Origin: Flavobacteriaceae bacterium
Lineage (GTDB): Bacteria > Bacteroidota > Bacteroidia > Flavobacteriales > Flavobacteriaceae
Length of the DNA stretch: 41,788 bases
Direction: 5' to 3'
Assembly: GCA_021647405.1 (NCBI GenBank)
Contig: JAKIUU010000021.1
Location: 1 to 41,788, forward strand
Shown here: positions 16,008 through 23,838 of the stretch, piece by piece
Layout: every line of letters begins with the position of its first letter
Numbering within the stretch: position 1 is the first letter of the stretch
Translations under genes and position numbers: made by a program
The notes under the pieces: model-generated
Seen by the model: only the letters and a program-made list of their open reading frames with translations
The model's database searches: none
Told to the model about the DNA's origin: nothing

Positions 16008-17337
16008 TTTTTCTATCAAGTGTTACTTTAACTTGTTTGATGCGTTTTTTATCAAGAGATTCTACTGTAAATAATAATGATTTGTATTTGAGCTTGTCAT
16101 CTTTTACAGGAAAGCGCCCTTTTAATTCGAGTAAAAACCCTGCTAAAGTCTCAGCTTCACCTTTGGCTTCTTCAATGAGGTCTTCTTCAATTTTGACTAC
16201 TTGACAAAAATCTTTTAAAGAGGTTTTTCCTTCAAAAATAAAATTGTTTTTATCTATTTTAGAATAACTTAATTCGTCATTGTCAAACTCATCGCTAATT
16301 TCGCCTACAATTTCTTCAATAATATCTTCTAAAGATATGAGTCCAGAAGTGCCACCATATTCGTCTACAACAATGGCAACATGAATTTTCTTTTCTTGAA
16401 ATTCTTTTAGTAAATCGTCTAATTTTTTATTCTCTGGAACGAAAAAAGGTGCGCGTAAAAGCTGAAACCAATCGAACTTCTTTTTATTTAAATGAGGCAG
16501 TAAATCTTTTGCGTAAAGCACCCCAACTATAGAATCTGTATTTTCTTTAAAAACAGGAATTCTAGAAAACCCATTTTTTACAATCTTTGGGATAATAGCG
16601 GCGTATTTTTCATCGTGAGCAAGGGTAAAAATATCCATTCTAGGAATCATAATTTGCCTTACCTCTGTATTTCCAAAACTCACAATACCTTTTAAAATTT
16701 TTTGCTCATCTTGAGAGGTATTTTCTTTTGTTAATTCGTAGGCTTGCGATAATTTTTCGACAGAAATTTCACTTGTTTTTTTTCTTAAACGTGTTTCAAT
16801 ACTATTGTTTAAGCCAATTAAAGGGTAGCTTAAAAATGACAATAAATAGTTTAAAGTATGAATTGGCCCTGCCATTCTAGAGGCAAATGACAATGCATTT
16901 CTATTGGCATAAATTTTTGGCAGTACTTCGCCAAACAGCAAGATTACAAAGGTAATGGCTATAAGTTCAATTAAGACTTTTAAATTGGCCGTAAAGTAGA
17001 TAAAATCAACTTTTATACTGACAGTGCTAAAGTAGTGTTCAATTATTAAATGTGACAGAATTACAATGGCAATATTTATAAAATTATTTGAAATTAAAAT
17101 GGTTGCTAATAATTTTTTGGGATGTTTTAAAAGCTTTACAACAAGAAGGTCCCTTCGTAATTTAGAAGCCGATGCTTTGTCTAAATTGGTTTGCGAAAGA
17201 GAGAAAAAAGCCACCTCAGACCCAGAAATTAGGGCAGAAAGAAGTAGCAATATAAGCAAGCTTCCTATATAAGCAAAAGGTGTCCAGCTTGTTAAAAAAG
17301 GTGAAATTAAAAATAGTAACGCAGGTTCGGGGTCCAA
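16000..17337 (-). CDS. gldE: Gliding motility-associated CNNM/CorC-type protein GldE
   Basis: A 445-residue membrane protein with four transmembrane segments of a DUF21/CNNM domain (about 20-190; the first has LLLLSALISGSEVAFFSLS), a CBS pair (about 215-335; RQIMIPRMDIFTL, VAIVVDEYGGTSGLISLED) and a C-terminal CorC/HlyC domain. The family includes magnesium or cobalt efflux proteins. The position between ssb and gldD identifies it as GldE, whose deletion effects in Flavobacterium depend on GldD. The exact transport role of GldE remains unclear. Confidence 0.93.
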   Translation of the reverse strand: MDPEPALLFLISPFLTSWTPFAYIGSLLILLLLSALISGSEVAFFSLSQTNLDKASASKLRRDLLVVKLLKHPKKLLATILISNNFINIAIVILSHLIIEHYFSTVSIKVDFIYFTANLKVLIELIAITFVILLFGEVLPKIYANRNALSFASRMAGPIHTLNYLLSFLSYPLIGLNNSIETRLRKKTSEISVEKLSQAYELTKENTSQDEQKILKGIVSFGNTEVRQIMIPRMDIFTLAHDEKYAAIIPKIVKNGFSRIPVFKENTDSIVGVLYAKDLLPHLNKKKFDWFQLLRAPFFVPENKKLDDLLKEFQEKKIHVAIVVDEYGGTSGLISLEDIIEEIVGEISDEFDNDELSYSKIDKNNFIFEGKTSLKDFCQVVKIEEDLIEEAKGEAETLAGFLLELKGRFPVKDDKLKYKSLLFTVESLDKKRIKQVKVTLDRKNV

Positions 17338-17355
17338 ATTAAAAGACTTTTATTT

Positions 17356-17802
17356 TTAAAACGGCAGATCATCGCCTTTTTCTTCATCGGGCTTTACAAC
17401 AGGATTATTATTGCCTGTGTCAGGTTTATTAACTACTGGGTTATTAGTAGTAGGGGCTTGTTTTTTTTTATCGGTTAAAAATGTCATATCAACAACATGA
17501 ATTTCGGTTGTATAATGTTTTATTCCATCTTGCCCTTCCCATTGGCGGGTTTTTATTTTCCCTTCAACGTAAACTTTATCGCCTTTAGTAAGATATTTTT
17601 CACAGATTTCGGCTAATTTATTTTTAACAACAATGTTATGCCACTCTGTAGTGGTTACTTTTTCGCCTGTTTGGCGATTTGTATAAGTTTCGTTGGTAGC
17701 AATAGGAAATCTGCCAATGGCGTTACCGCCATCAAAATAATGCATTTTAATTTCGTCTCCCAGATGCCCAATTAGCATTACTTTATTAAGTGTTCCAGCC
17801 AT
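17356..17802 (-). CDS. ssb: Single-stranded DNA-binding protein
   Basis: A 148-residue SSB with one OB fold (MAGTLNKVMLIGHLGDEIKM at the start; TEWHNIVVKNKLAEICEKYL near 53-72; YVEGKIKTRQWEG). A flexible Asn/Pro/Val-rich linker leads to the acidic tip DDLPF, which binds partner repair and replication proteins. It coats single-stranded DNA as a tetramer. It is followed by gldE after 18 bases. Confidence 0.97.
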   Translation of the reverse strand: MAGTLNKVMLIGHLGDEIKMHYFDGGNAIGRFPIATNETYTNRQTGEKVTTTEWHNIVVKNKLAEICEKYLTKGDKVYVEGKIKTRQWEGQDGIKHYTTEIHVVDMTFLTDKKKQAPTTNNPVVNKPDTGNNNPVVKPDEEKGDDLPF

Positions 17803-17833
17803 TTTGTTTTTATTATTTTGTTTTTTATTAAAT

Positions 17834-17841
17834 CAAAAGTA
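17834..17841 (-). promoter_or_regulatory. -7 box for ssb-gldE-gldD
   Basis: The minus strand reads TACTTTTG, a TAnnTTTG match 31 bases upstream of the ssb ATG. It suggests ssb has its own promoter downstream of mutY. Confidence 0.45.
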
Positions 17842-17850
17842 ATGAAAAAA

Positions 17851-18897
17851 TCAATGTGATGTAAAAGCATTTATAAAATTATGAATTAATGTAGGTACTG
17901 GGTATTTATCAATATCAGAGAAGTTAATTTTTGCCAAAGGATGCTGTGCCGTTTTTAGTATCCAAAATTTGGTGTAAATATGTTGATGGGTTAATTTGTG
18001 AACTATTTCTTTTTGATTAAAACACGAAATTTCTAAAGCTGTCTTTTCATCAAAAAGCGCTTTAAAAACAGGATGAGTTGTAAGAGTTGTTTGTTCTAAT
18101 GAGTTGTTGCTTTCTGCCAGAGGGAATTCATATAAGTTTAACCAGATGCCTTTTTTTGTCCTTTTAGTTAAGACTGTGTTGTCATTATCCGTAAGGATAA
18201 CCAAATAATTAAAATAGCGTTTTTTAACAGCTTTCTTCTTAATTTTTACAGGTAACGCAACAATGGTTTTGTGTTGTAACGCTGCACAATTATTGTTTAT
18301 TGGGCATTCAGAACAATTAGGCTTATTGGGTTTGCATATAAGTGCCCCCAATTCCATTATGGCTTGATTGTAAATATCGGGCTTAGTTCTATCGAGCATT
18401 TGTTGTGCCAGATTGTTGAAATACTTGACGCCTAAAGTGCTGTTTATGGGCGTGTCACAATTAAAGTATCTAGAGAGGACTCTGTAAACATTGCCATCTA
18501 CAACCGCAATAGGTTCTTTATAACAAATTGAAGCAATGGCTGCAGCAGTATAGGGACCTATGCCTTTCAATTTTAGCAAATCTTTATAAGTGGTTGGAAA
18601 AACACCCTTTAAATAGGCGTTTACATATTTGGCTGTTGTTAATAAGTTTCGGGCTCTGGAATAATATCCCAAACCTTGCCATAGTTTTAAAACAATTTCT
18701 TCATCAGTATTGGCCAAAGCCTCTAATGTTGGCATTTTGTTAATAAAACGATTAAAATAAGGCAAACCTTGTGCTACTGTAGTCTGCTGGAGCATAATTT
18801 CTGACAACCAAATCTTATAGGGATCTTCTGTTAAACGCCAAGGTAGCGCACGTTTATTTTGTAAATACCAGTAAATTAAGGGCTTGCGGAAATTCAT
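17851..18897 (-). CDS. mutY: A/G-specific adenine glycosylase
   Basis: Removes adenine mispaired with 8-oxoguanine. From the ATG at 18897 it is 348 residues. E33 in LSEIMLQQT is the proton donor, the helix-hairpin-helix is LKGIGPYTAAAIASI (110-124), and D134 in VVDGNVYRV is the catalytic Asp. The 4Fe-4S ligands are C188, C195, C198 and C204 (C-x6-C-x2-C-x5-C). A C-terminal MutT-like domain follows (residues 215 onward) for 8-oxoG recognition. A start at 18924 would place the codon within the likely -7 box (18914-18921), so I prefer 18897. It lies upstream of ssb on the same strand. Confidence 0.96.
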   Translation of the reverse strand: MNFRKPLIYWYLQNKRALPWRLTEDPYKIWLSEIMLQQTTVAQGLPYFNRFINKMPTLEALANTDEEIVLKLWQGLGYYSRARNLLTTAKYVNAYLKGVFPTTYKDLLKLKGIGPYTAAAIASICYKEPIAVVDGNVYRVLSRYFNCDTPINSTLGVKYFNNLAQQMLDRTKPDIYNQAIMELGALICKPNKPNCSECPINNNCAALQHKTIVALPVKIKKKAVKKRYFNYLVILTDNDNTVLTKRTKKGIWLNLYEFPLAESNNSLEQTTLTTHPVFKALFDEKTALEISCFNQKEIVHKLTHQHIYTKFWILKTAQHPLAKINFSDIDKYPVPTLIHNFINAFTSH

Positions 18898-18913
18898 ATA
18901 GCTAGTTAGCGGG

Positions 18914-18921
18914 CAAAAATA
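18914..18921 (-). promoter_or_regulatory. -7 box for mutY
   Basis: The minus strand reads TATTTTTG, a full match, 16 bases from the ATG at 18897. It argues against the longer start at 18924. Confidence 0.45.
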
Positions 18922-18958
18922 CATAATTTACCTATTAAAAATTAAGGGTTTAGCTTTT

Positions 18959-18987
18959 TTGTTTTCAAAGAATATATACTATATTTG
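18959..18987 (+). promoter_or_regulatory. -33/-7 promoter of the HU gene
   Basis: TTG at 18959-18961 is followed after 18 bases by TATATTTG (18980-18987). It is the cleanest Bacteroidota-type promoter in the window, as expected for an abundant protein. It rules out a TTG start at 18985. Confidence 0.7.
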
Positions 18988-19029
18988 CAGACTCTTAATC
19001 AAAATATAATAATTAAAAAAATAATTGAC

Positions 19030-19320
19030 ATGACAAAAGCAGAAATTGTAGTTAATATTTCAGAAAAAACTGGAATAGAAAAAGCAGATGTTTTAGCAAC
19101 TGTAGAAGCATTTATGGAAGAAGTAAAAAACTCTTTAGTGAGTAATGACAATGTTTACCTTAGAGGATTTGGTAGTTTTATTGTAAAACAAAGAGCTGAA
19201 AAAACAGGTAGAAATATTACTAAAAACACTACTATTATTATTCCAGCACATAACATTCCTTCATTCAAACCAGCAAAAACATTTGTTGAGGGTGTTAAAA
19301 CGAACGTTCCTGTTAAATAA
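19030..19320 (+). CDS. HU-family DNA-binding protein
   Basis: A 96-residue nucleoid protein of the HU/IHF family. From MTKAEIVVNISEKTGIEKAD, helix 1 and 2 are followed by VKNSLVSNDNVYLRGFGSF, where RGFGSF is the family signature, then the DNA-binding arm (TTIIIPAHNIPSFKPAKTF) and a C-terminal helix. The arm holds a proline, as expected for inserting into the minor groove. The neighbour is a 30-residue basic protein 31 bases downstream, likely in the same transcript. HU versus IHF-like subtype cannot be decided here. Confidence 0.95.
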   Translation: MTKAEIVVNISEKTGIEKADVLATVEAFMEEVKNSLVSNDNVYLRGFGSFIVKQRAEKTGRNITKNTTIIIPAHNIPSFKPAKTFVEGVKTNVPVK

Positions 19321-19351
19321 AAATAGGATTTAATTTTAAATAATAAATAAT

Positions 19352-19444
19352 ATGCCAAGCGGTAAAAAAAGAAAGCGCAGCAAGATATCTACACATAAGC
19401 GTAAAAAAAGAAGTAGACAAAACAGACACAAGAAGAAAAAATAA
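19352..19444 (+). CDS. 30-residue very basic protein, conserved in Bacteroidota
   Basis: MPSGKKRKRSKISTHKRKKR continues to HKKKK and a TAA at 19442-19444. About 60 percent of the residues are Lys, Arg or His. I recognise the MPSGKKRKR...HKRKKR pattern as a small protein present across Bacteroidota, always in a translation-related setting. Its composition suggests a ribosome- or RNA-binding peptide like bTHX, but it is not bTHX itself, whose start is MGKGD. A terminator stem begins inside the stop region. Cotranscribed with the HU gene. Confidence 0.8.
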   Translation: MPSGKKRKRSKISTHKRKKRSRQNRHKKKK

Positions 19445-19465
19445 GCTTTGGCTTATTTTTTCTTT
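19436..19465 (+). terminator. Terminator of HU and the small basic gene
   Basis: AAAAATAAGC (19437-19446) pairs with GCTTATTTTT (19451-19460) across TTTG, followed by TCTTTT. The stem includes the stop codon of the 30-residue gene. Confidence 0.75.
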
Positions 19466-19494
19466 TATAAGTGTATTAAAAGTTCTTTGACATG

Positions 19495-19582
19495 AAATTT
19501 GATTTTTAAACAAATCAAATTTTACCGTAAAAACACACATCCTGTGTAGTTTATTGTATAACTATCACGCTTAGTGCGTGAT
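19495..19582 (+). promoter_or_regulatory. Structured leader of rng (three stem-loops)
   Basis: Between the terminator and rng lie an 11-bp perfect inverted repeat (AAATTTGATTT at 19495-19505 with 19512-19522, six-base loop), a small ACACA/TGTGT hairpin (19535-19547) and ATCACGC/GCGTGAT (19564-19582), which ends 13 bases before the rng start. No TAnnTTTG box was found here, so the promoter is uncertain. An autoregulatory leader cleaved by RNase G itself is possible. Confidence 0.5.
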
Positions 19583-19595
19583 TAATAATAAAAAT

Positions 19596-21131
19596 ATGAA
19601 AACAGAATTAATCATTAGATCAAGTTCTGCTGATATTGATTTTGCCCTTTTAAAAGATGGCAAATTAAACGCATTACACAAAGAAAGTAATAAGAATAAA
19701 TTTTCTGTAGGCGATGTCTTTTATGCTAAAATTAAAAAGATATTACCCAGCTTAAATGCAGCATTTGTTGATGTTGGGTACGAAAAAGATGCTTTTTTAC
19801 ATTATCATGATTTAGGCCCACAATTACTCTCTTTACAAAACTTCCAAAGTAGATTAACCACAGGTAAACAAAAAGATTTTACTTTAAATAATTTCCGTTT
19901 AGAAAAAGATATAAATAAGCACGGAAAAATTGAAAGTATTTTAAAAGCAGGTCAGTCGTTACTGGTTCAAATTGTTAAAGAACCTATTTCTACAAAAGGT
20001 CCAAGGATAAGTTCAGAATTATCAATTGCTGGACGTTTTATGGTTTTAGTTCCTTTTTCAGATCGCGTATCGGTATCTCAGAAAATTGAAGATACTAAAG
20101 AAAAAGAACGTTTAAAAAGACTGGCTAAAAGTATTAAACCCAAAGGATTTGGTATTATTTTGCGCACTGTTGCAAAAGATAAAAAAGTAGCTGAATTAGA
20201 TAAAGATTTAGAAACTTCTTTAAAAAGATGGTACGCCATGTGTAAAGAAGTGACAAAGGCTAAACACCGCGCAAAAGTTTTGAGCGAATTAAATCGCGCT
20301 TCTTCTATTTTAAGAGATATTTTTAATGATTCTTTTACAAGTATTGTATGTAACAATGAGTTGCTGCACATTTCGTTAAGAGAATATATTAGCAGAATAG
20401 CTCCCGAAAAAGAATCCATCGTAAAATTATACGAATCCGATGTTCCCATTTTTGAAAATTATGGCATAGAACGGCAAATAAAAGGTGCCTTTGGACGCAC
20501 TGTTTCTATGGCAAGAGGGGCATATTTAGTAATAGAGCATACCGAAGCTTTACATGTAATTGATGTAAATAGTGGTAACCGCTCTGGCAAAGGTTCTTCG
20601 CAAGCAGATGCCGCCTTAGAAGTTAATTTAGTTGCTGCTACAGAGATAGCCAGACAATTACAATTAAGAGATATGGGGGGAATTATTGTGGTTGACTTTA
20701 TAGATATGCAAAGTGCTGACCATAGAAAACAGCTCTTTGAACATTTAAGAACCCAAATGAGTTTTGATAGAACCAAACACAAAATATTACCACCAAGTAA
20801 GTTTGGTCTTATTCAAATTACGCGTCAGCGCGTTAGACCCGCTATGGAAATTAAAACAACAGAGCCTAATCCGAATGTAAACGGACAAGTAGAAGCCCCA
20901 ATTGTTTTGATTGATAAAATAGAGAATGTACTTGAACAAGTTATTCAGAGTAAAAAATGCCCTAATGGCATTGTTTTACATGTACATCCTTTTGTAGCGG
21001 CCTATATTAATGAGGGTTTGCCATCATTAAAACAAATATGGTTTTTTAAATACAAAAAGTGGATAAAAGTTTTACCTCGTGATGCTTATCAGTATTTAGA
21101 ATTTAGATTTTTAGACAGACGTCAAAAATAA
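19596..21131 (+). CDS. rng: Ribonuclease E/G
   Basis: A 511-residue endoribonuclease that matures 5' ends of rRNA and cuts mRNA. An S1 domain lies in the first third (residues about 35-130, with an insertion compared with E. coli RNase G; VGDVFYAKIKKILPSLNAAF). The catalytic magnesium-binding aspartates are D323 (HVIDVNSGNRSG) and D367 (IVVDFIDMQSADHR). In the zinc-link region only one cysteine (C455, KKCPNG) remains instead of the CPxC pair. The ATG at 19596 gives the standard MKTELIIRSSS start; the GTG at 19578 is less likely. It is ended by the terminator at 21149. Confidence 0.96.
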   Translation: MKTELIIRSSSADIDFALLKDGKLNALHKESNKNKFSVGDVFYAKIKKILPSLNAAFVDVGYEKDAFLHYHDLGPQLLSLQNFQSRLTTGKQKDFTLNNFRLEKDINKHGKIESILKAGQSLLVQIVKEPISTKGPRISSELSIAGRFMVLVPFSDRVSVSQKIEDTKEKERLKRLAKSIKPKGFGIILRTVAKDKKVAELDKDLETSLKRWYAMCKEVTKAKHRAKVLSELNRASSILRDIFNDSFTSIVCNNELLHISLREYISRIAPEKESIVKLYESDVPIFENYGIERQIKGAFGRTVSMARGAYLVIEHTEALHVIDVNSGNRSGKGSSQADAALEVNLVAATEIARQLQLRDMGGIIVVDFIDMQSADHRKQLFEHLRTQMSFDRTKHKILPPSKFGLIQITRQRVRPAMEIKTTEPNPNVNGQVEAPIVLIDKIENVLEQVIQSKKCPNGIVLHVHPFVAAYINEGLPSLKQIWFFKYKKWIKVLPRDAYQYLEFRFLDRRQK

Positions 21132-21148
21132 TCTAATAATAAAATTAT

Positions 21149-21181
21149 AGCCTATTGCCAATTTTGGTAATAGGCTTTTTT
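21149..21181 (+). terminator. Terminator of rng
   Basis: A 12-bp stem (AGCCTATTGCCA with TGGTAATAGGCT, one G-T pair) closes a four-base loop and is followed by five Ts. It lies 18 bases after the rng stop. Confidence 0.88.
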
Positions 21182-21194
21182 AATGAATTATTGT

Positions 21195-21202
21195 TACATT
21201 TG
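21195..21202 (+). promoter_or_regulatory. -7 box for recX
   Basis: TACATTTG matches TAnnTTTG and ends only 8 bases before the recX ATG, so the transcript would start almost at the start codon. Confidence 0.5.
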
Positions 21203-21210
21203 TTTACCAG

Positions 21211-21687
21211 ATGAAGACAACCAAAACATATACTGTAAACGAGGCGAAACAGGCTTTAGAACATTATTGTGCCTATCAGGAACGTTGCCATATTGAGGTG
21301 CTTGCAAAACTCAATAATATGGGTATGATTCCGCAAGCACAAGAAATTATTATTTTACATCTTTTAAAAGAAAATTATCTCAATGAAGAACGTTTTGCGA
21401 AATCTTATGCCCGAGGAAAATTTTTAATAAAAAATTATGGCAGGATTAGGATTGAAAGGGGCCTTAAACAAAAGCAGATCTCAGCTTATCTGATTAATAA
21501 AGCCCTCCAAGAAATTGAGGAACAAAAATACCTTGAAACACTTAATATATTGCTTGAAAAGAAAGAAGCCTCAATTTCTGAATCGAATCCTTATAAAAAA
21601 AAGAAAAAAATTGTCGATTTCCTTTTACGGAAAGGCTATGAATATGCTCTGATAGAGGCTTCTATTAGAAAGTATATAAAAATTTAG
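21211..21687 (+). CDS. recX: Regulatory protein RecX
   Basis: A 158-residue all-helical protein that binds and restrains RecA filaments. It shows the RecX three-helix repeats: ALEHYCAYQERCHIEV near 16-31, LKENYLNEERFAKSYARGKF near 50-70 and LKQKQISAYLINKALQEI near 86-103. recA is not in the window. Its stop codon shares bases with that of the convergent lipoprotein gene (TTAG at 21684-21687). Confidence 0.93.
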   Translation: MKTTKTYTVNEAKQALEHYCAYQERCHIEVLAKLNNMGMIPQAQEIIILHLLKENYLNEERFAKSYARGKFLIKNYGRIRIERGLKQKQISAYLINKALQEIEEQKYLETLNILLEKKEASISESNPYKKKKKIVDFLLRKGYEYALIEASIRKYIKI

Positions 21688-22202
21688 CGCTTTTTATATT
21701 TAGCCAAGGCAATAGAATCATTAACGTTTTTTGCAGCCATAACAGGTTTTATGTCGGCGTTGGGGATGGTAACAGACAAAACATAGTGTTTAATTTTCCA
21801 ATCGGTACCAACTTTTTGTATAACCCCCGAGCCACGACAAATACCCATCCAAGTATCTAATATTTCATCAAACCAAGCCATATCTCCTTGTTTATTGAGG
21901 TGAATGTTGCGTTTTAGTGGTTTAAAATTCCACGCTTTTTTTCTGTCAAAATAAGGTTTAGAAAAAGCAGCAAATTCTGTTTTTGTCCACACTTCACTTT
22001 CATCTGTACCAATAAAATAACCAAGACTGTCAATTTTATTAAAATAGGCGTCAAAATTGGCTTGGGAAGCATCTTTATGCCAATCATTCATAAAAGTATT
22101 TATGGCGGCAACAGTGTCAACTTTATTTATTTTGGGCTGTCTTTTACAATTGCAACTTATTAAAAAAGTTAAAGTAATTAATAGGAAGGCTAGGTTTTTC
22201 AT
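21684..22202 (-). CDS. SnoaL-like (DUF4440-type) lipoprotein
   Basis: A 172-residue lipoprotein. The signal peptide ends in FLISC, with the lipidated cysteine at about 17. The mature part has the cone-shaped NTF2/SnoaL pattern: DTVAAINTFMNDWHKDASQ as first helix, a central YFIGTDESEVWTKTEFAAF and a final sheet MAWFDEILDTWMGICRGSGV followed by WKIKHYVLSVTIP. Close relatives are annotated as nuclear transport factor 2-like. Enzyme activity and ligand are unknown. It follows a second lipoprotein gene after 16 bases, probably in one transcript. Confidence 0.85.
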   Translation of the reverse strand: MKNLAFLLITLTFLISCNCKRQPKINKVDTVAAINTFMNDWHKDASQANFDAYFNKIDSLGYFIGTDESEVWTKTEFAAFSKPYFDRKKAWNFKPLKRNIHLNKQGDMAWFDEILDTWMGICRGSGVIQKVGTDWKIKHYVLSVTIPNADIKPVMAAKNVNDSIALAKYKKR

Positions 22203-22218
22203 TATTTATATAAGACAC

Positions 22219-22737
22219 TTATATTGAATCTCTTAAAAGGTTAATCTCATTTTCAATCTGTTGTTGTATAACCATATTATTTAGCTTGGCATTGGTGGCA
22301 TTAAAAGCATTTAAAATTTTTATAAGCTGGTTTTTAATATCTTTTTTAGTTAGATTCGGAATTGTTGTCATGTCTTTTAAGCGCATTGTTTCATTTTGCA
22401 AAACGTTTAGTCTGGCTTTAAAAGCAGGAATTTTATAAGCCGATATTCTAATAGAATCTTTTAACTGTTCTGCAAAAGTATTTAATTCGTCGGCATTGCC
22501 AAGAATATCGCTTGGGGTTGTTTTTAAAAAAAAATCAAACTCCTCTTTAAAATTGACATACTCTTTCCACCTGGCAGTTTTTTTAGAAGCCTTTATATTT
22601 AATTTTAAAGGTTTATCTATCAAAATAATAGTCTCTTTTTGGTGTAATTTTTCTTTAAAGTTCTGATTATTTTTATTTTCCTGACAAGCCGATATTCCTA
22701 TAACTAGGAAAAAGAAAAGATATAATTTTGACAACAT
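22219..22737 (-). CDS. Uncharacterised helical lipoprotein
   Basis: A 172-residue protein with a signal peptide and lipobox GISAC (cysteine at about 18). The mature part is mostly helical and charged. There is one patch of conserved-looking sequence, TARWKEYVNFKEEFDFFL (near 55-72), and a C-terminal coiled-coil region (NAKLNNMVIQQQIENEINLL). I do not recognise the family. It is first in a probable two-gene operon with a SnoaL-like lipoprotein, which suggests a role in the envelope. Confidence 0.75.
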   Translation of the reverse strand: MLSKLYLFFFLVIGISACQENKNNQNFKEKLHQKETIILIDKPLKLNIKASKKTARWKEYVNFKEEFDFFLKTTPSDILGNADELNTFAEQLKDSIRISAYKIPAFKARLNVLQNETMRLKDMTTIPNLTKKDIKNQLIKILNAFNATNAKLNNMVIQQQIENEINLLRDSI

Positions 22738-22776
22738 TTAAATCTATTTAAGTTTTGGCATATTACAAACTGTTTG

Positions 22777-22784
22777 CAAAGATA
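22777..22784 (-). promoter_or_regulatory. -7 box for the two-lipoprotein operon
   Basis: The minus strand reads TATCTTTG, a consensus match 39 bases ahead of the ATG at 22737. Confidence 0.5.
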
Positions 22785-22854
22785 AAATTAAAATAAACAT
22801 AATTTATATGCCTTTAATTTAACTATATTTTAATTTTTCTCGAGCAATATTATT

Positions 22855-22862
22855 TATCTTTG
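22855..22862 (+). promoter_or_regulatory. -7 box for L-threonine dehydrogenase
   Basis: TATCTTTG is a consensus match 30 bases ahead of the ATG at 22893 and divergent from the lipoprotein promoter. Confidence 0.5.
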
Positions 22863-22892
22863 TAAGTGTTATTTTAAACGCTTAATTTGTAA

Positions 22893-23825
22893 ATGAAACA
22901 ACGTGTTTTAATTATAGGGGCTTGCGGCCAAATAGGTACAGAACTTACGCTAAAATTACGCCAAAAGTACGGAGTTACAAATGTTATTGCCTCAGATATT
23001 AAAGAAGGTTCGGCATCTCTAATGGCATCAGGCTTATTTGTAAAAATAGATGCTACCAATAGAATGCAGATTCTAAAAGTTCTTCAGGAGTATGCCATTA
23101 CACAGGTATATATGATGGCAGCAACTTTATCGGCTACAGCCGAAAGAATACCGTTGAAAGCTTGGAACATAAATATGACTGCTTTACTTACCGTATTAGA
23201 ATTGGGTAAAGAAGGATTTTACAAGCAATTGTTTTGGCCAAGCTCTATTGGTGCATTTGGGCCAACTTCTCCGCGTTTAAAAACACCACAAAATACCATT
23301 ATGACACCTAGTACAGTTTACGGAATTAGTAAATATTCTGGCGAAATGTGGTGTCAATATTATGTGAATCAATATGGATTGGATGTGCGAACTGTGCGTT
23401 ATCCTGGCATTGTGAGTTACAAAGCAGAACCAGGTGGTGGCACTACAGATTACGCTGTCGAAATTTATTTTGACGCACTTAAAAAAGGGGCATACACAAG
23501 TTTTTTATCAGAAGAAACCACCTTGCCGATGATGTATATAGACGATGCGATTAATGCCACTATAAGTTTGATGGCGTATCCTAAATTGAAGGAATATAAG
23601 GCTTATAATATTTCGGGAATTAGTTTTAATCCGAAAGAGATAGCAGCGTCAATTCGAAAAAAAATTCCAGACTTTAAAATGCGTTATAGACCCGACTTTA
23701 GACAAGCCATTGCCGATAGTTGGCCACAAAGTGTTGATGACAGTCAAGCTAAAGCCGATTGGCATTGGCAACCACAATTTGATTTAGAAAAAATAACGGC
23801 TATTATGTTGGCAAATTGTAAATAA
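22893..23825 (+). CDS. L-threonine 3-dehydrogenase, short-chain (extended SDR) type
   Basis: A 310-residue NAD-dependent enzyme of the extended SDR family, oxidising L-threonine to 2-amino-3-oxobutanoate. The Rossmann motif is GACGQIGTEL (9-18), D35 in VIASDIKEG binds NAD ribose, and the catalytic Y143-x3-K147 lies in TVYGISKYSGE, with S117/S118 before it. The stretches YPGIVSYKAEPGGGTTDYAV and SFLSEETTLPMMYIDDAINA are typical of the UDP-galactose-epimerase-like threonine dehydrogenases known from Flavobacterium. It stands alone; its partner, 2-amino-3-ketobutyrate CoA ligase, is not in the window. Confidence 0.9.
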   Translation: MKQRVLIIGACGQIGTELTLKLRQKYGVTNVIASDIKEGSASLMASGLFVKIDATNRMQILKVLQEYAITQVYMMAATLSATAERIPLKAWNINMTALLTVLELGKEGFYKQLFWPSSIGAFGPTSPRLKTPQNTIMTPSTVYGISKYSGEMWCQYYVNQYGLDVRTVRYPGIVSYKAEPGGGTTDYAVEIYFDALKKGAYTSFLSEETTLPMMYIDDAINATISLMAYPKLKEYKAYNISGISFNPKEIAASIRKKIPDFKMRYRPDFRQAIADSWPQSVDDSQAKADWHWQPQFDLEKITAIMLANCK

Positions 23826-23826
23826 A

Positions 23827-23838
23827 ACTGAGCTCAGT
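23827..23838. repeat. 12-bp perfect palindrome between convergent stops
   Basis: ACTGAGCTCAGT is self-complementary and spans the eight-base gap between the threonine dehydrogenase and truB stops. Without a loop and T-run it is a weak terminator; it may be chance. Confidence 0.35.

Noticed and set aside
19484..19510. TTGACA as a sigma-70 type -35 box before rng
   Set aside because: Bacteroidota promoters do not use it, and no matching -10 or -7 box follows at proper spacing.
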